From Candidatus Kuenenia hertensis (GTDB taxonomy: Bacteria > Planctomycetota > Brocadiia > Brocadiales > Brocadiaceae): 35,393 nt of DNA. Every line of letters starts with the position of its first letter. Within the stretch, counting starts at the first letter, position 1. The stretch spans positions 1-35,393 of the forward strand of contig SOET01000042.1 of NCBI GenBank assembly GCA_021646465.1, written 5' to 3'. This document shows positions 24,690 to 32,660 of this stretch, piece by piece. Position numbers and translations under genes: made by a program. Below the pieces are notes generated by a model. The model had not been told where the DNA came from. It made no database searches and saw only the letters and a list, made by a program, of their open reading frames with translations.

Positions 24690-25721
24690 ATGACGAATAA
24701 TCCTCCGGGCGGTACTCCTTTAATTGTTAGTTCTTCACCTCATATGAGAGACGATGACAGTATTTCCCGTATTATGTGGACTGTTGTTCTCTCTTTGCTT
24801 CCTGCCGGAATCGCTGCCATTTTTGTATTTGGCTATTATACCCTTTTTGTTATTGGTTTATGTTGTTTTACCGCTATTGTTACGGAAATAGTGGTTTCTC
24901 TTTTAAAAAAACAAGCTGCGTTTGCTATGATTAAAGACGGCAGCGCCATCGTTACAGCTGTTTTGCTTGCTTACACACTGCCGCCAGGCGCTCCGTGGTA
25001 TATTCCTGTAGTGGGGTCGTTTTTTGCAATTGCTGTTGTGAAACACTCTTTTGGCGGTTTAGGGAATAATATATGGAATCCGGCGCTTGCCGCGCGTGCT
25101 TTTTTGCAAGTGGCGTATCCCGTTGCCGTAAATTCTGATTGGCGTTTTTTTTCAGACCCCGGCGCAGCGAATGTACTAAAAAATATTGCAAGAATTGGTG
25201 AAAATGGTTCTCTTATTGATGCGGTAACCAGAGCTACACCTCTTGCAAAGGAGACTGGGGCGGAATTATACAATTTTTCCCAATTATTGATCGGCAGTGT
25301 GCCCGGATGTATTGGAGAAACTTCTGCAATAGCACTGCTCGCGGGGGGATTGTATCTTATGTACAAGAAATGTATCAAATGGTATGTGCCGGTTACGTAC
25401 CTTTCCACTGTTTTTGTATTATCGATTTTCTTACCGCCACGTACGGTTACTCCGTGGGCAAACAACCCTTTTTACCATTTATTTGCCGGTGGTCTTTTTT
25501 TGGGAGCATTTTTTATGGCAACTGATATGGTAACCACACCGCTTACGAAAAAGGGAATGATTATTTTTTCTGTCGGAGCCGGCTTATTAACTATTTTGAT
25601 TCGCTTTTACTCGGGGTATCCTGAAGGAGTCTGTTATTCCATTTTAATCATGAATACTGCGACTCCTTTGATTGACCGGTTTACAAAACCACGTTTGTAT
25701 GGCTCAAAAAGCAAAAAATAA
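24690..25721 (+). CDS. rnfD: Rnf electron transport complex subunit D
   Basis: A 343-residue integral membrane subunit (NqrB/RnfD family) with at least eight hydrophobic segments, for example IMWTVVLSLLPAGIAAIFVF and YLSTVFVLSIFLP. The covalent FMN site is probably the Thr in DAVTRATPLA (about 190), where the family motif is SGAT/TxAT. GGLGNNIWNPALAARAFL and MATDMVTTPLT are also conserved. The start at ATG 24690 is preferred over a TTG 18 bases upstream. It helps move ions as electrons pass between ferredoxin and NAD+. Confidence 0.93.
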   Translation: MTNNPPGGTPLIVSSSPHMRDDDSISRIMWTVVLSLLPAGIAAIFVFGYYTLFVIGLCCFTAIVTEIVVSLLKKQAAFAMIKDGSAIVTAVLLAYTLPPGAPWYIPVVGSFFAIAVVKHSFGGLGNNIWNPALAARAFLQVAYPVAVNSDWRFFSDPGAANVLKNIARIGENGSLIDAVTRATPLAKETGAELYNFSQLLIGSVPGCIGETSAIALLAGGLYLMYKKCIKWYVPVTYLSTVFVLSIFLPPRTVTPWANNPFYHLFAGGLFLGAFFMATDMVTTPLTKKGMIIFSVGAGLLTILIRFYSGYPEGVCYSILIMNTATPLIDRFTKPRLYGSKSKK

Positions 25722-25724
25722 AAC

Positions 25725-26438
25725 ATGAAAAAAAAGGTGCAATATACGATAATTCTTACGATTGTTTCTCTTTTAGCTTCTGTAGGCGTTTCCTCAACGT
25801 ACCTTCTTACGAAGGAAAAAATAAAAGAAAAAGAGTTAGAAATACGCAACAAAGCCCTGTATACAGTACTTCCCGGTATCGATACCATACCGGATGAGAT
25901 TACTCCTCCAAACACAAATAACACAGACAAAATATACAAGGGAACAGACGAAAATGGGGAATTGATAGGGTATGCTGCCAGTGGTGAAGCGCAGGGATAT
26001 TCCAGTAAAATAAAAGTAATGGTTGGGATTGATTCTCATCTTGAAAAAATTCTCGGAATTGATATCATTTACCAGCGTGAAACACCGGGACTCGGCACAA
26101 AAATGATTGAAACAGAAAGTTCCGATACTTTATGGAGTGTTTTGACGAATATTTTCCGTAAACCTTCAACCATGGATTATGGAAAAGAGCAAAAACTGCC
26201 GGAATTTGCAATGGCTCAGGGGGAAGCAGGGAAGGATGTTGAACAGCGTCCATGGTTTCAGGAGCAATTTAAGAATAAGACATATTATCAGCTGGTAGTT
26301 TCAAAAGTTGAGGATAAAGAAAAGATAACAGCAGTCACGGGAGCAACGATATCGACAAATGCAGCAATAAAAGCGGTGCAAAATGCAATCGACAAAATTA
26401 AGCTCGAACTGCAGGAACATACCTGGCAAATTAAGTAA
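25725..26438 (+). CDS. rnfG: Rnf electron transport complex subunit G
   Basis: A 237-residue subunit with one N-terminal membrane anchor (YTIILTIVSLLASVGVSSTYLL) and an extracytoplasmic FMN-binding domain. The flavinylation motif is VTGATISTNA near the C-terminus (S/TGAT type), with IIYQRETPGLGTKM upstream as in RnfG/NqrC. It starts three bases after rnfD. In typical rnfCDGEAB clusters rnfE, rnfA and rnfB follow; here scpB follows instead, so the remaining subunits must be elsewhere or absent. Confidence 0.93.
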   Translation: MKKKVQYTIILTIVSLLASVGVSSTYLLTKEKIKEKELEIRNKALYTVLPGIDTIPDEITPPNTNNTDKIYKGTDENGELIGYAASGEAQGYSSKIKVMVGIDSHLEKILGIDIIYQRETPGLGTKMIETESSDTLWSVLTNIFRKPSTMDYGKEQKLPEFAMAQGEAGKDVEQRPWFQEQFKNKTYYQLVVSKVEDKEKITAVTGATISTNAAIKAVQNAIDKIKLELQEHTWQIK

Positions 26439-26475
26439 TTCTTTAAGCAGAAATTGAGACGATATTCATTTCACT

Positions 26476-27003
26476 ATGAAAAACGTTGAAGAAATAAAAC
26501 CTATAGTCGAAGCGTTGTTGTTTTCTGCGGAAGAACCTCTTTCTGTCAAAAAATTTATCAACATTATTGATGATACCGATGCGGCTCTTATAAGAGAAGC
26601 TATTACCTTACTGCAAAACGATTATAATCAACAGAAAAGATCCTTTCAGATTGAAGAAATTGCCGGCGGTTATCAAATATATACACTGCCCGAATATCAC
26701 GAATGGATATCCAAATTACGTAAAAAAACGGCAGAAACAAAGCTTTCTCAGGCTTCATTGGAAACGCTTGCAATTATTGCATATAAACAGCCCGTATTGC
26801 GGGCGGATATTGAATCTATTCGCGGGGTGCAATCCGGACAAATTATAAGGCTACTGATGGAAAAAGATCTTGTGAAAGTGGTCGGAAGGGACGAATCTCT
26901 TGGACACCCTTTATTATATGGTACGACAAAGAAATTTCTTGAACATTTTGGATTAAAAAGCATTAAGGATTTGCCAAAGGCAGAGGAATTAGAAGCGCCA
27001 TAA
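26476..27003 (+). CDS. scpB: Segregation and condensation protein B
   Basis: A 175-residue winged-helix protein of the ScpB family, partner of SMC and ScpA in chromosome condensation. Motifs: IVEALLFSAEEPLS at the start, then EIAGGYQIYTLPEY and LSQASLETLAIIAYKQPVLRADIESIRGV (split: LSQASLETLAIIAYKQPV, RADIESIRGV), and ending DLVKVVGRDESLGHPLLYGTT. ScpA is usually just upstream but is not here; the place is taken by rnfG, 37 bases away. Confidence 0.93.
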   Translation: MKNVEEIKPIVEALLFSAEEPLSVKKFINIIDDTDAALIREAITLLQNDYNQQKRSFQIEEIAGGYQIYTLPEYHEWISKLRKKTAETKLSQASLETLAIIAYKQPVLRADIESIRGVQSGQIIRLLMEKDLVKVVGRDESLGHPLLYGTTKKFLEHFGLKSIKDLPKAEELEAP

Positions 27004-27018
27004 CAGGAATTTCTTTGA

Positions 27019-27702
27019 ATGCATATAAAAAGAATACATTCATGGGCAAAAAATTACGAAAAAGCCGTCCAAATCCAGAAAGAATTAAGTGAATCATTAG
27101 TTATTAAAAAAGATCATGGCAAAATACATACGGTAGCAGGCGCCGATGTTTCATACGATAAGCACAGTGATCTGGTATTTGCCGCAGTAATTGTCTTTAG
27201 GATTAATAAGAATCTTGAAAAAATTGAAGAAACTACCGCTATAGAAAAGGCCAGGTTTCCTTACATACCTGGCCTTTTGTCATTTAGAGAAGCGCCTGTG
27301 CTGCTTAAATCATTTAAGAAGTTAATAATGGAACCAGACGTAATACTTTTTGATGGCCAGGGGATAGCGCATCCCCGTTCTTTTGGCCTTGCATCGCATG
27401 TAGGGCTTATTTTAGATAAACCTTCTATTGGTTGCGCAAAAAGCCGCCTCGTGGGTGATTATTCTGATGTTGAAAACTCTGTGGGGGCGTATTCCAGTCT
27501 CATTTACAAAGATAAAATTGTTGGAGTTGTACTGAGAACAAAATTGAATACGAATCCTATATTTGTTTCTGTTGGTCACAAAACAAGCCTTTCTTTTGCT
27601 ACCCGATTTGTATTAAAGACTTGCAGAGGGTACCGTGTTCCTGAACCGATACGGCAGGCACACTTATTGGTAAATAAATTAAGAAAGGAAAATATATTAT
27701 GA
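27019..27702 (+). CDS. nfi: Endonuclease V (deoxyinosine 3' endonuclease)
   Basis: A 227-residue DNA repair endonuclease that cuts near deoxyinosine and other deaminated bases. Catalytic carboxylates are in VAGADVSYD, in FPYIPGLLSFREAP (the YIPGxLxFRE wedge and Glu) and in LFDGQGIAHPRSFG. KPSIGCAKSRLVG and SVGHKTSL are further family motifs. The start at ATG 27019 is 15 bases after scpB and the stop overlaps the next start (ATGA). A 12-base perfect hairpin with a T-rich 3' arm sits inside the gene over the wedge codons (27245-27278). Confidence 0.94.
   Translation: MHIKRIHSWAKNYEKAVQIQKELSESLVIKKDHGKIHTVAGADVSYDKHSDLVFAAVIVFRINKNLEKIEETTAIEKARFPYIPGLLSFREAPVLLKSFKKLIMEPDVILFDGQGIAHPRSFGLASHVGLILDKPSIGCAKSRLVGDYSDVENSVGAYSSLIYKDKIVGVVLRTKLNTNPIFVSVGHKTSLSFATRFVLKTCRGYRVPEPIRQAHLLVNKLRKENIL
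27245..27278 (+). promoter_or_regulatory. Terminator-like hairpin inside nfi
   Basis: AAAAGGCCAGGT (27245-27256) pairs perfectly with ACCTGGCCTTTT (27267-27278) around a 10-base loop; the 3' arm ends in TTTT followed by GT. It encodes part of the conserved Endonuclease V wedge, so it may be coincidental. It could also reduce read-through into the downstream HAD-YvcK and kdsA genes. Confidence 0.35.
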
Positions 27703-29396
27703 AAATACGGGCAATATTTTTTGATTTGGATGATACTTTGTATGATTGTACAGATTTATTAATTGACGCCTCAAGAAGACGTGCGGCAAAAGCAATGGTT
27801 GAGGCAGGGCTCCCCACTACGGAAGAAAATGCTTATCAATTACAAAAGGAACTTATCACCCGGCATGGTCCGTATCATCCGGTGTTTAACGAAATTGTAA
27901 AAAAATTTCGCGCAAATAAAAAAGTAATAAATATTGCTTACCGTGCCTACAACAGCAGTGAACTATCGGGAATTGTGCCGTTTCCTGACGTGATACCTAC
28001 CCTTAAAGATCTTAAAAAACGAGATTTCAAACTGTTTTTGCTTACCGTAGGAGTACATGAACGGCAGGAAAATAAAATAAAAATACTCGGTTTAAAATCT
28101 TGTTTTAATGAGATTATTATCAATGATCAGGAAATCGGTATGCTTATGGAAGATTGCATACTTGATTGTCTGAAAAGACATAAATTAAATCCGAATGAAG
28201 CGGTTATGGTAGGCGACAGGGCGAGAAATGAACTGAGAGCCGCAAAGTCTCTCGGGTTGATTACAATACAGATGTTACATGGAAGATTCAAGCATGAGCA
28301 ACCGATACATGAATGCGATAAACCGGATTATAAAATAAAACGCATATTCCAGATTCCTACGATTCTTCAACTTTACAACAGTGGCAAGACCCCTGATAAT
28401 CTTAAAATTGTTGCAATTGGGGGCGGTACGGGTTTGCCGATCATGCTTGAAGGCTCAAAGACTTACAGTAAGCACTTGACTGCAATGGTTACCGTTACCG
28501 ATTCGGGACGAAGTTCAGGAATTTTACGGGAAGAGTTTGGTATTCTTCCTCCCGGCGACGCAAGAAATTGCCTTATTGCATTATCAGAAACTGAAGAACA
28601 GGAACAGGAATTGTATCAGCTTTTTCAGTACAGATTTGACAAAGGCTCATTAAAAGGAATGAGTCTGGGAAATTTATTAATGACTGCTTTAACCGACATT
28701 ACCGGAAGTTTCGAACAGGCTATCAAAAAGGCCAGCAAAATTTTAAATATAAGGGGGAAAGTGCTGCCTTCGACACTCGAAGATACACACATCTGCGCCG
28801 AATTAGAGGATGGCACTTATGTTGAAGAAGAATTTAACGTCCGCGCCGTAGGAAAACCGCCCATTAAAAAAGTATTTTTAAAAAATGAAAATGTTGAACC
28901 ATTGCCGGAAGCAGTAGAAGAAATTATGAATGCGGACATTGTTGTTATCGGCCCCGGGAGTTTGTACACAAGTCTTATAACAAATCTGTTGGTATCCGGT
29001 ATATGCACCGCTATTTGCAACTGTAACGCCATAAAAATATATATTTGCAATATAGTTACACAACCCGGGCAAACAGATAACTATAAAGTATCAGACCATA
29101 TTAAAGCTATTAATAAATACCTTGAGAATGGTATCGTTGATTATGTGATTGTTAATAACAAAATCCCCCGAAAAGAGATTCTCGACAAATACAAAAAAGA
29201 AGGAGCGGCGTTGGCAGAATTTGATGAAGGGGTGAATGGACTAAATGTGGATATAAAAAAAGCGGATTTGGTAGAAGATTTTGATAAAAAACGTATTCTC
29301 TGGGAAAAACAGGACCTGCTTCGCCACGATCCTGACAAGCTTGCAGACGCTGTATTCAGAGTGTATGCAAATTTACCCATGTTAAAATTTAAATAA
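27699..29396 (+). CDS. HAD-family hydrolase fused to YvcK/CofD-like domain
   Basis: A 565-residue two-domain protein. Residues 1 to about 225 are a HAD phosphatase: nucleophile motif FFDLDDTLYD (Asp 9, Asp 11), a helical cap, and VMVGDRARNELRAAKSLG near the end, closest by eye to pyrimidine-nucleotidase-like HADs. Residues about 231-565 match YvcK (gluconeogenesis factor, CofD/2-phospho-lactate transferase fold): IVAIGGGTGLPIMLEG, VTVTDSGRSSGILREE, PPGDARNCLIALSE, GPGSLYTSLITNLLV and NIVTQPGQTDNYKVSDH. YvcK proteins regulate carbon flux and cell-wall precursor supply and bind UDP-sugars in some bacteria. The frame is continuous with no gap, so this is a true fusion. It overlaps nfi by four bases; kdsA follows 15 bases later. 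Confidence 0.9.
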   Translation: MKIRAIFFDLDDTLYDCTDLLIDASRRRAAKAMVEAGLPTTEENAYQLQKELITRHGPYHPVFNEIVKKFRANKKVINIAYRAYNSSELSGIVPFPDVIPTLKDLKKRDFKLFLLTVGVHERQENKIKILGLKSCFNEIIINDQEIGMLMEDCILDCLKRHKLNPNEAVMVGDRARNELRAAKSLGLITIQMLHGRFKHEQPIHECDKPDYKIKRIFQIPTILQLYNSGKTPDNLKIVAIGGGTGLPIMLEGSKTYSKHLTAMVTVTDSGRSSGILREEFGILPPGDARNCLIALSETEEQEQELYQLFQYRFDKGSLKGMSLGNLLMTALTDITGSFEQAIKKASKILNIRGKVLPSTLEDTHICAELEDGTYVEEEFNVRAVGKPPIKKVFLKNENVEPLPEAVEEIMNADIVVIGPGSLYTSLITNLLVSGICTAICNCNAIKIYICNIVTQPGQTDNYKVSDHIKAINKYLENGIVDYVIVNNKIPRKEILDKYKKEGAALAEFDEGVNGLNVDIKKADLVEDFDKKRILWEKQDLLRHDPDKLADAVFRVYANLPMLKFK

Positions 29397-29411
29397 TAGA
29401 GTACGGGAACA

Positions 29412-30233
29412 ATGTCAAATACAATACAATTAAACGATTTTTCGATAGGCGGGACTGAATTATTTTTTATTGCAGGACCTTGCATTATTGAGAGTGAAGA
29501 AAGTTGCTTGCGATTAGCGGAAGCATTAAAGAATATTTTTCAGGAAAATAATGTGCCCTTTATCTTTAAAGCTTCATACGACAAGGCAAACAGAACCTCG
29601 ATTCATTCATACAGAGGACCCGGCGTCGCCAAGGGTTTGAGAATATTAAGTGAAATTAAGAAACGTTTAAAGATTCCAATTTTGTCCGATGTTCATAGCG
29701 CGGAAGAGGCGTCAATGGCTGCTGGCGTACTTGATATTATTCAAATTCCTGCTTTTTTGTGCCGTCAGACAGATTTAATCCTCGCAGCAGCAAAAACTGG
29801 TAAACCCGTCAATGTAAAAAAAGGGCAATTTTTAGCGCCGTGGGACATGAAATCAGTTGTTGAAAAAATCAGAAGCACCGGAAACGAACAAATTCTGCTC
29901 ACAGAGCGCGGCGCATGCTTTGGGTATAATAATTTGGTGAGCGATATGCGTTCCCTGATTATTATGAAAACGCTAAATTGTCCGGTCATTTTTGATGCTA
30001 CCCACAGCATACAGCTTCCTGGCGGGCAAGGGAATATGTCGGGAGGCGACAGAACTATGATAAAACCGCTTGCAAGGGCTGCTGTCGCCACTGGAGGGTG
30101 TGACGGGCTCTTTCTGGAAGTGCATGAAAATCCTGAGCATGCCCTTTCTGACGCTGCCACGATGCTGCCATTAAGTGAATTACCATCTCTTGTAAAACAA
30201 ACAGTTGCTATTTATAATGCGGTTACGGAATAG
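29412..30233 (+). CDS. kdsA: 3-deoxy-D-manno-octulosonate 8-phosphate synthase
   Basis: A 273-residue Kdo-8-phosphate synthase, which joins phosphoenolpyruvate and arabinose-5-phosphate for lipopolysaccharide core synthesis. Motifs: FIAGPCIIES, FKASYDKANRTS, SDVHSAEEA, QIPAFLCRQTDL, NVKKGQFLAPWDM, RGACFGYNNLVSDMR and FDATHSIQLPGG. The Cys in GPC, with His in ATHS and the Glu/Asp of EVHENPEHALSD, indicates the metal-dependent class (the metal-independent class has Asn in place of Cys). Its presence implies a Gram-negative-type envelope. It is the last gene of the co-directional block. Confidence 0.93.
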   Translation: MSNTIQLNDFSIGGTELFFIAGPCIIESEESCLRLAEALKNIFQENNVPFIFKASYDKANRTSIHSYRGPGVAKGLRILSEIKKRLKIPILSDVHSAEEASMAAGVLDIIQIPAFLCRQTDLILAAAKTGKPVNVKKGQFLAPWDMKSVVEKIRSTGNEQILLTERGACFGYNNLVSDMRSLIIMKTLNCPVIFDATHSIQLPGGQGNMSGGDRTMIKPLARAAVATGGCDGLFLEVHENPEHALSDAATMLPLSELPSLVKQTVAIYNAVTE

Positions 30234-30428
30234 AAAGGCAGGAAAACAACGGGTACTGCGTAATGCAAAGCAAATCTGTCTCTTTAGAGGAAAAAACAGA
30301 AAGCTCCCTCTATCAAGTTTACAGTTAGACAATTTTTTGCTGAACAAAATGGGAGATGCGGCGGAAAAAGGTGATACAAGAAGGGTAGGCATAGGGGGGC
30401 AAATCTACGTTTAGGAATTTCTATCTTT

Positions 30429-30456
30429 GTAGGGGCTGAAGATTTTCAGCCCCTAC
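30429..30456. repeat. REP hairpin (GTAG...CTAC, GGGCTGAA type)
   Basis: GTAGGGGCTGAA (30429-30440), loop GATT, TTCAGCCCCTAC (30445-30456): a perfect 12-base stem. An almost identical copy lies at 34824-34851, differing only in the loop. It could also act as a 3' hairpin for the kdsA transcript. Confidence 0.8.
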
Positions 30457-30557
30457 GTTGAAATGTTTTATCCCATAAAGCCGCCGAAGGCCTAATTTAT
30501 TATATAGCCAAAAAAATCTGATTTTAGAAATGTAGAGGTAATTTGGTTTTATAAAAA

Positions 30558-30581
30558 GTAGGGGCGAAGCATTTGCCCCTG
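30558..30581. repeat. Degenerate REP hairpin (GTAGGGGC...GCCCCTG)
   Basis: GTAGGGGC (30558-30565) and GCCCCTG (30575-30581) form a 6-base stem (AGGGGC/GCCCCT) around GAAGCATTT. It resembles the GTAGGGGCGAA...CCCCTAC dispersed repeats and is a shortened or decayed relative of the 30429 copy. Confidence 0.55.
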
Positions 30582-30702
30582 TTCGGCATAACTTTTTCAG
30601 TAGAACCTAGTTGGCCCACACACAACAGCAAAAAAGCTATGACTAAATTAATTCGGCATTGTCTATAAACTTATCAATTACTGGTTAGCTCAAGAGTATT
30701 TT

Positions 30703-31377
30703 ATGAAATTCACACTCGAAAAAAATTTTAAAGCAAGTGATCTGTTGACATCCTTGACAATCATAGTGTCAGTAATTGCTCTAATCATTACGTGGACCAA
30801 AGATCGCGATCTTAGGGTGCGCGAACAGGCCGATCGCATTCGGACTGCCGGCGCCGAAACTCTTGCCAAGCTTGAACGATGGCAAGCCTTGCAACTCTCA
30901 CTCTATGATCAACTCCAACCTGTTTTGGTTGAAACAAGTGAGATGCTGGATAGAGAATTTAACATCATCGTCGCAAGGGATTATCTGTGGAAACAGATAA
31001 ACGCTGAACACACGCAGATATCCTCGAAAGTTTTGGAAGAAGGATTTGAAACGGCGTATGTGGATCTATTTGCTTACTACCCGTCAATAAGGCAAAAGTT
31101 TCTTGATGTTGTAGATAGCTTGAAAGCATCGGAGCAAAATTCTGTAGAATCCTTGCTTTTAAATACGCAGGACGCAATTACATCATTCCAAGGTAAAAGA
31201 TCTACATACTCGACTGCGCAGCTCGGAAACGCTCTCCGCGCTGCTTTGGCCCATACTCGGAACAAATTTGTACAAGATACTAACTCTTCGTTAATGCTAA
31301 TCCGGGACCAACTGTATACACTTATAAGCACTCCGGATAAAGATCTAATTCATAACAAGGCAGTGGCATTGAAATAA
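30703..31377 (+). CDS. Membrane-anchored coiled-coil-like protein in a cassette-like unit
   Basis: A 224-residue protein with one N-terminal membrane segment (about 14-30, LLTSLTIIVSVIALIIT) followed by a mostly helical, charged domain with no recognised motif. It is flanked by complementary sequences TGGTTAGCTC (30682-30691) and GAGCTAACCA (31384-31393), and followed by an attC-like hairpin, as expected for a single-gene integron cassette. The start ATG 30703 lies only 11 bases after the boundary, typical of cassettes, and has no strong ribosome binding site. Function unknown. Confidence 0.7.
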   Translation: MKFTLEKNFKASDLLTSLTIIVSVIALIITWTKDRDLRVREQADRIRTAGAETLAKLERWQALQLSLYDQLQPVLVETSEMLDREFNIIVARDYLWKQINAEHTQISSKVLEEGFETAYVDLFAYYPSIRQKFLDVVDSLKASEQNSVESLLLNTQDAITSFQGKRSTYSTAQLGNALRAALAHTRNKFVQDTNSSLMLIRDQLYTLISTPDKDLIHNKAVALK

Positions 31378-31383
31378 AACGAC

Positions 31384-31443
31384 GAGCTAACCAACCACTG
31401 ATGCGGACGCGAAAAACAGCGCCGCACAGTTCAATCGTTCGAC
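31384..31443 (+). other. attC-like integron recombination site
   Basis: It begins GAGCTAAC (AAC at 31389-31391) and ends CGTTCGAC (GTT at 31437-31439). Between them ACTG (31397-31400), TGCGG (31402-31406) and CGC (31408-31410) pair with GCG (31419-31421), CCGCA (31422-31426) and CAGT (31427-31430). This leaves A31401 and A31407 extrahelical on the same strand, around an 8-base loop. Length (60 bases), AAC/GTT ends and bulged bases match the structure of attC sites. The outer arms are not complementary to each other but the 5' arm is complementary to the cassette's own start, as recombination predicts. Confidence 0.65.
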
Positions 31444-31466
31444 AGCAATACCAGAGGAGAAAAGAC

Positions 31467-32477
31467 ATGGGCGATGATCAATCAAGAATGGAATTCTACA
31501 AACAGATGTTTGGGGGAGCTTGGATCACCCAGGGGTTGTGGGTTGCTGCTGAATTAGGAATCGCGGATCTACTTGCAGATGGACCCTGCAAAGTGGAAGA
31601 ACTGGCCGCAAAGACGGGCGCGCACGCGGGTTCTCTGTATCGCGTGCTGCGCGCGTTGGCAGGCGTCGGCGTGTTTTCGCATGACGGCCACGGGAGATTC
31701 TCTCTGACCCCATTGGCGGATTTGCTGCGAAGCGACGTGCCCGGTTCGCAGCGTGCACTTGCGATCCTGATGGGCGGAGAGTTTCACGCCGCCTGGGGCG
31801 AACTGCTGCATTCAGCAAAGACCGGAGAACCGGGGTTCAACAAGAAATTCGGCATGCCCTTCTTCCAGTACGTGGCGGAGCACCCAGACCGCCACGATTT
31901 CTATGATGCGGCCATGGAGGGTGTTCATGGGAGGGAGACCCAGCCAATGCTGAATGCCTACGACTTTTCCGCCTTCGGAACCGTGATTGATGTCGGCGGC
32001 GGAAATGGGTCCACTGTGGTAGGCATTCTTGCCCGGCATCCAGCGGTTCAAGGCATACTCTTTGATCTGCCCGCAGTCGCGGAGCGCGCGCGATCGGGCC
32101 TTGTGGGATCAAACCAGGCAAACCGGTTGCACGTTGTCGGCGGGGACTTCTTCTCCGCTGTTCCAGGCGGTGCGGATGTCTATCTGCTGCGGCATGTCAT
32201 TCATGACTGGCTGGATGAGGACGCCGTGTCCATCCTTCGCAACTGCCGGGATGCGATGTCGCCGGGGGCAAAAGTGCTCGTCGTGGAGATGGTGCTTCCG
32301 TCCGAAAACGAGCCAAGTTTCGGCAAGTGGCTCGATCTCATGATGCTTCTGGTCGCGGGCAAGGAACGGACGGAGGCGGAATACAGCCAGTTGTTCACGG
32401 ACGCGGGCCTACGCATGACCCGCGTGATTCCAACGGAGTCGGATGTCAGCATTGTCGAGGGGGTGCCAGCATCGTGA
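31467..32477 (+). CDS. SAM-dependent O-methyltransferase, family 2
   Basis: A 336-residue methyltransferase of the hydroxyneurosporene/acetylserotonin O-methyltransferase type. The N-terminal winged-helix dimerisation domain (WVAAELGIADLLADGP, LYRVLRALAGVGVF) precedes a Rossmann domain with DVGGGNGSTV (SAM binding), LFDLPAV, GGDFFSAVPGGADVYLLRHVIHDW (read as GGDFFSAVPGGAD then LRHVIHDW; the second His is the likely base) and VLVVEMVLP. The substrate is probably a small phenol or hydroxyl compound and is unknown. ATG 31467 follows AGAGGAG. The gene is strikingly GC-rich (around 60 %) compared with its neighbours, indicating recent transfer. It begins 24 bases after the attC-like site. Confidence 0.87.
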   Translation: MGDDQSRMEFYKQMFGGAWITQGLWVAAELGIADLLADGPCKVEELAAKTGAHAGSLYRVLRALAGVGVFSHDGHGRFSLTPLADLLRSDVPGSQRALAILMGGEFHAAWGELLHSAKTGEPGFNKKFGMPFFQYVAEHPDRHDFYDAAMEGVHGRETQPMLNAYDFSAFGTVIDVGGGNGSTVVGILARHPAVQGILFDLPAVAERARSGLVGSNQANRLHVVGGDFFSAVPGGADVYLLRHVIHDWLDEDAVSILRNCRDAMSPGAKVLVVEMVLPSENEPSFGKWLDLMMLLVAGKERTEAEYSQLFTDAGLRMTRVIPTESDVSIVEGVPAS

Positions 32478-32660
32478 TTTCCCTCCGCGCCGTGGAATGC
32501 CGGTGAAGCCCTTCCCTTGGGGAAAATAGGGACAGCGACCGTTTTATGGGTCAAGTATATTATTCTATCTTGCCATCAAAGATATTAAAAGCGACTTATC
32601 ATGAATCATATTGGGAGGGTTCTGGGGACGCCCCAAGAATGAAGAAAGGAAGTGTGTGAA

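Larger units (their letters stand above)
30234..30702. other. Intergenic region with REP hairpins and a cassette boundary
   Basis: No gene is supported: the ORF running over the kdsA stop has no family features. It contains a GTAG/CTAC hairpin (30429-30456), a degenerate one (30558-30581) and, at 30682-30691, TGGTTAGCTC, which is complementary to the sequence after the next gene and looks like the 5' boundary of an integron-type cassette. Confidence 0.55.

Noticed and set aside
30205-30414. 69-residue ORF overlapping the end of kdsA
   Set aside because: It overlaps kdsA in another frame, has basic low-information sequence, no ribosome binding site and no family resemblance.
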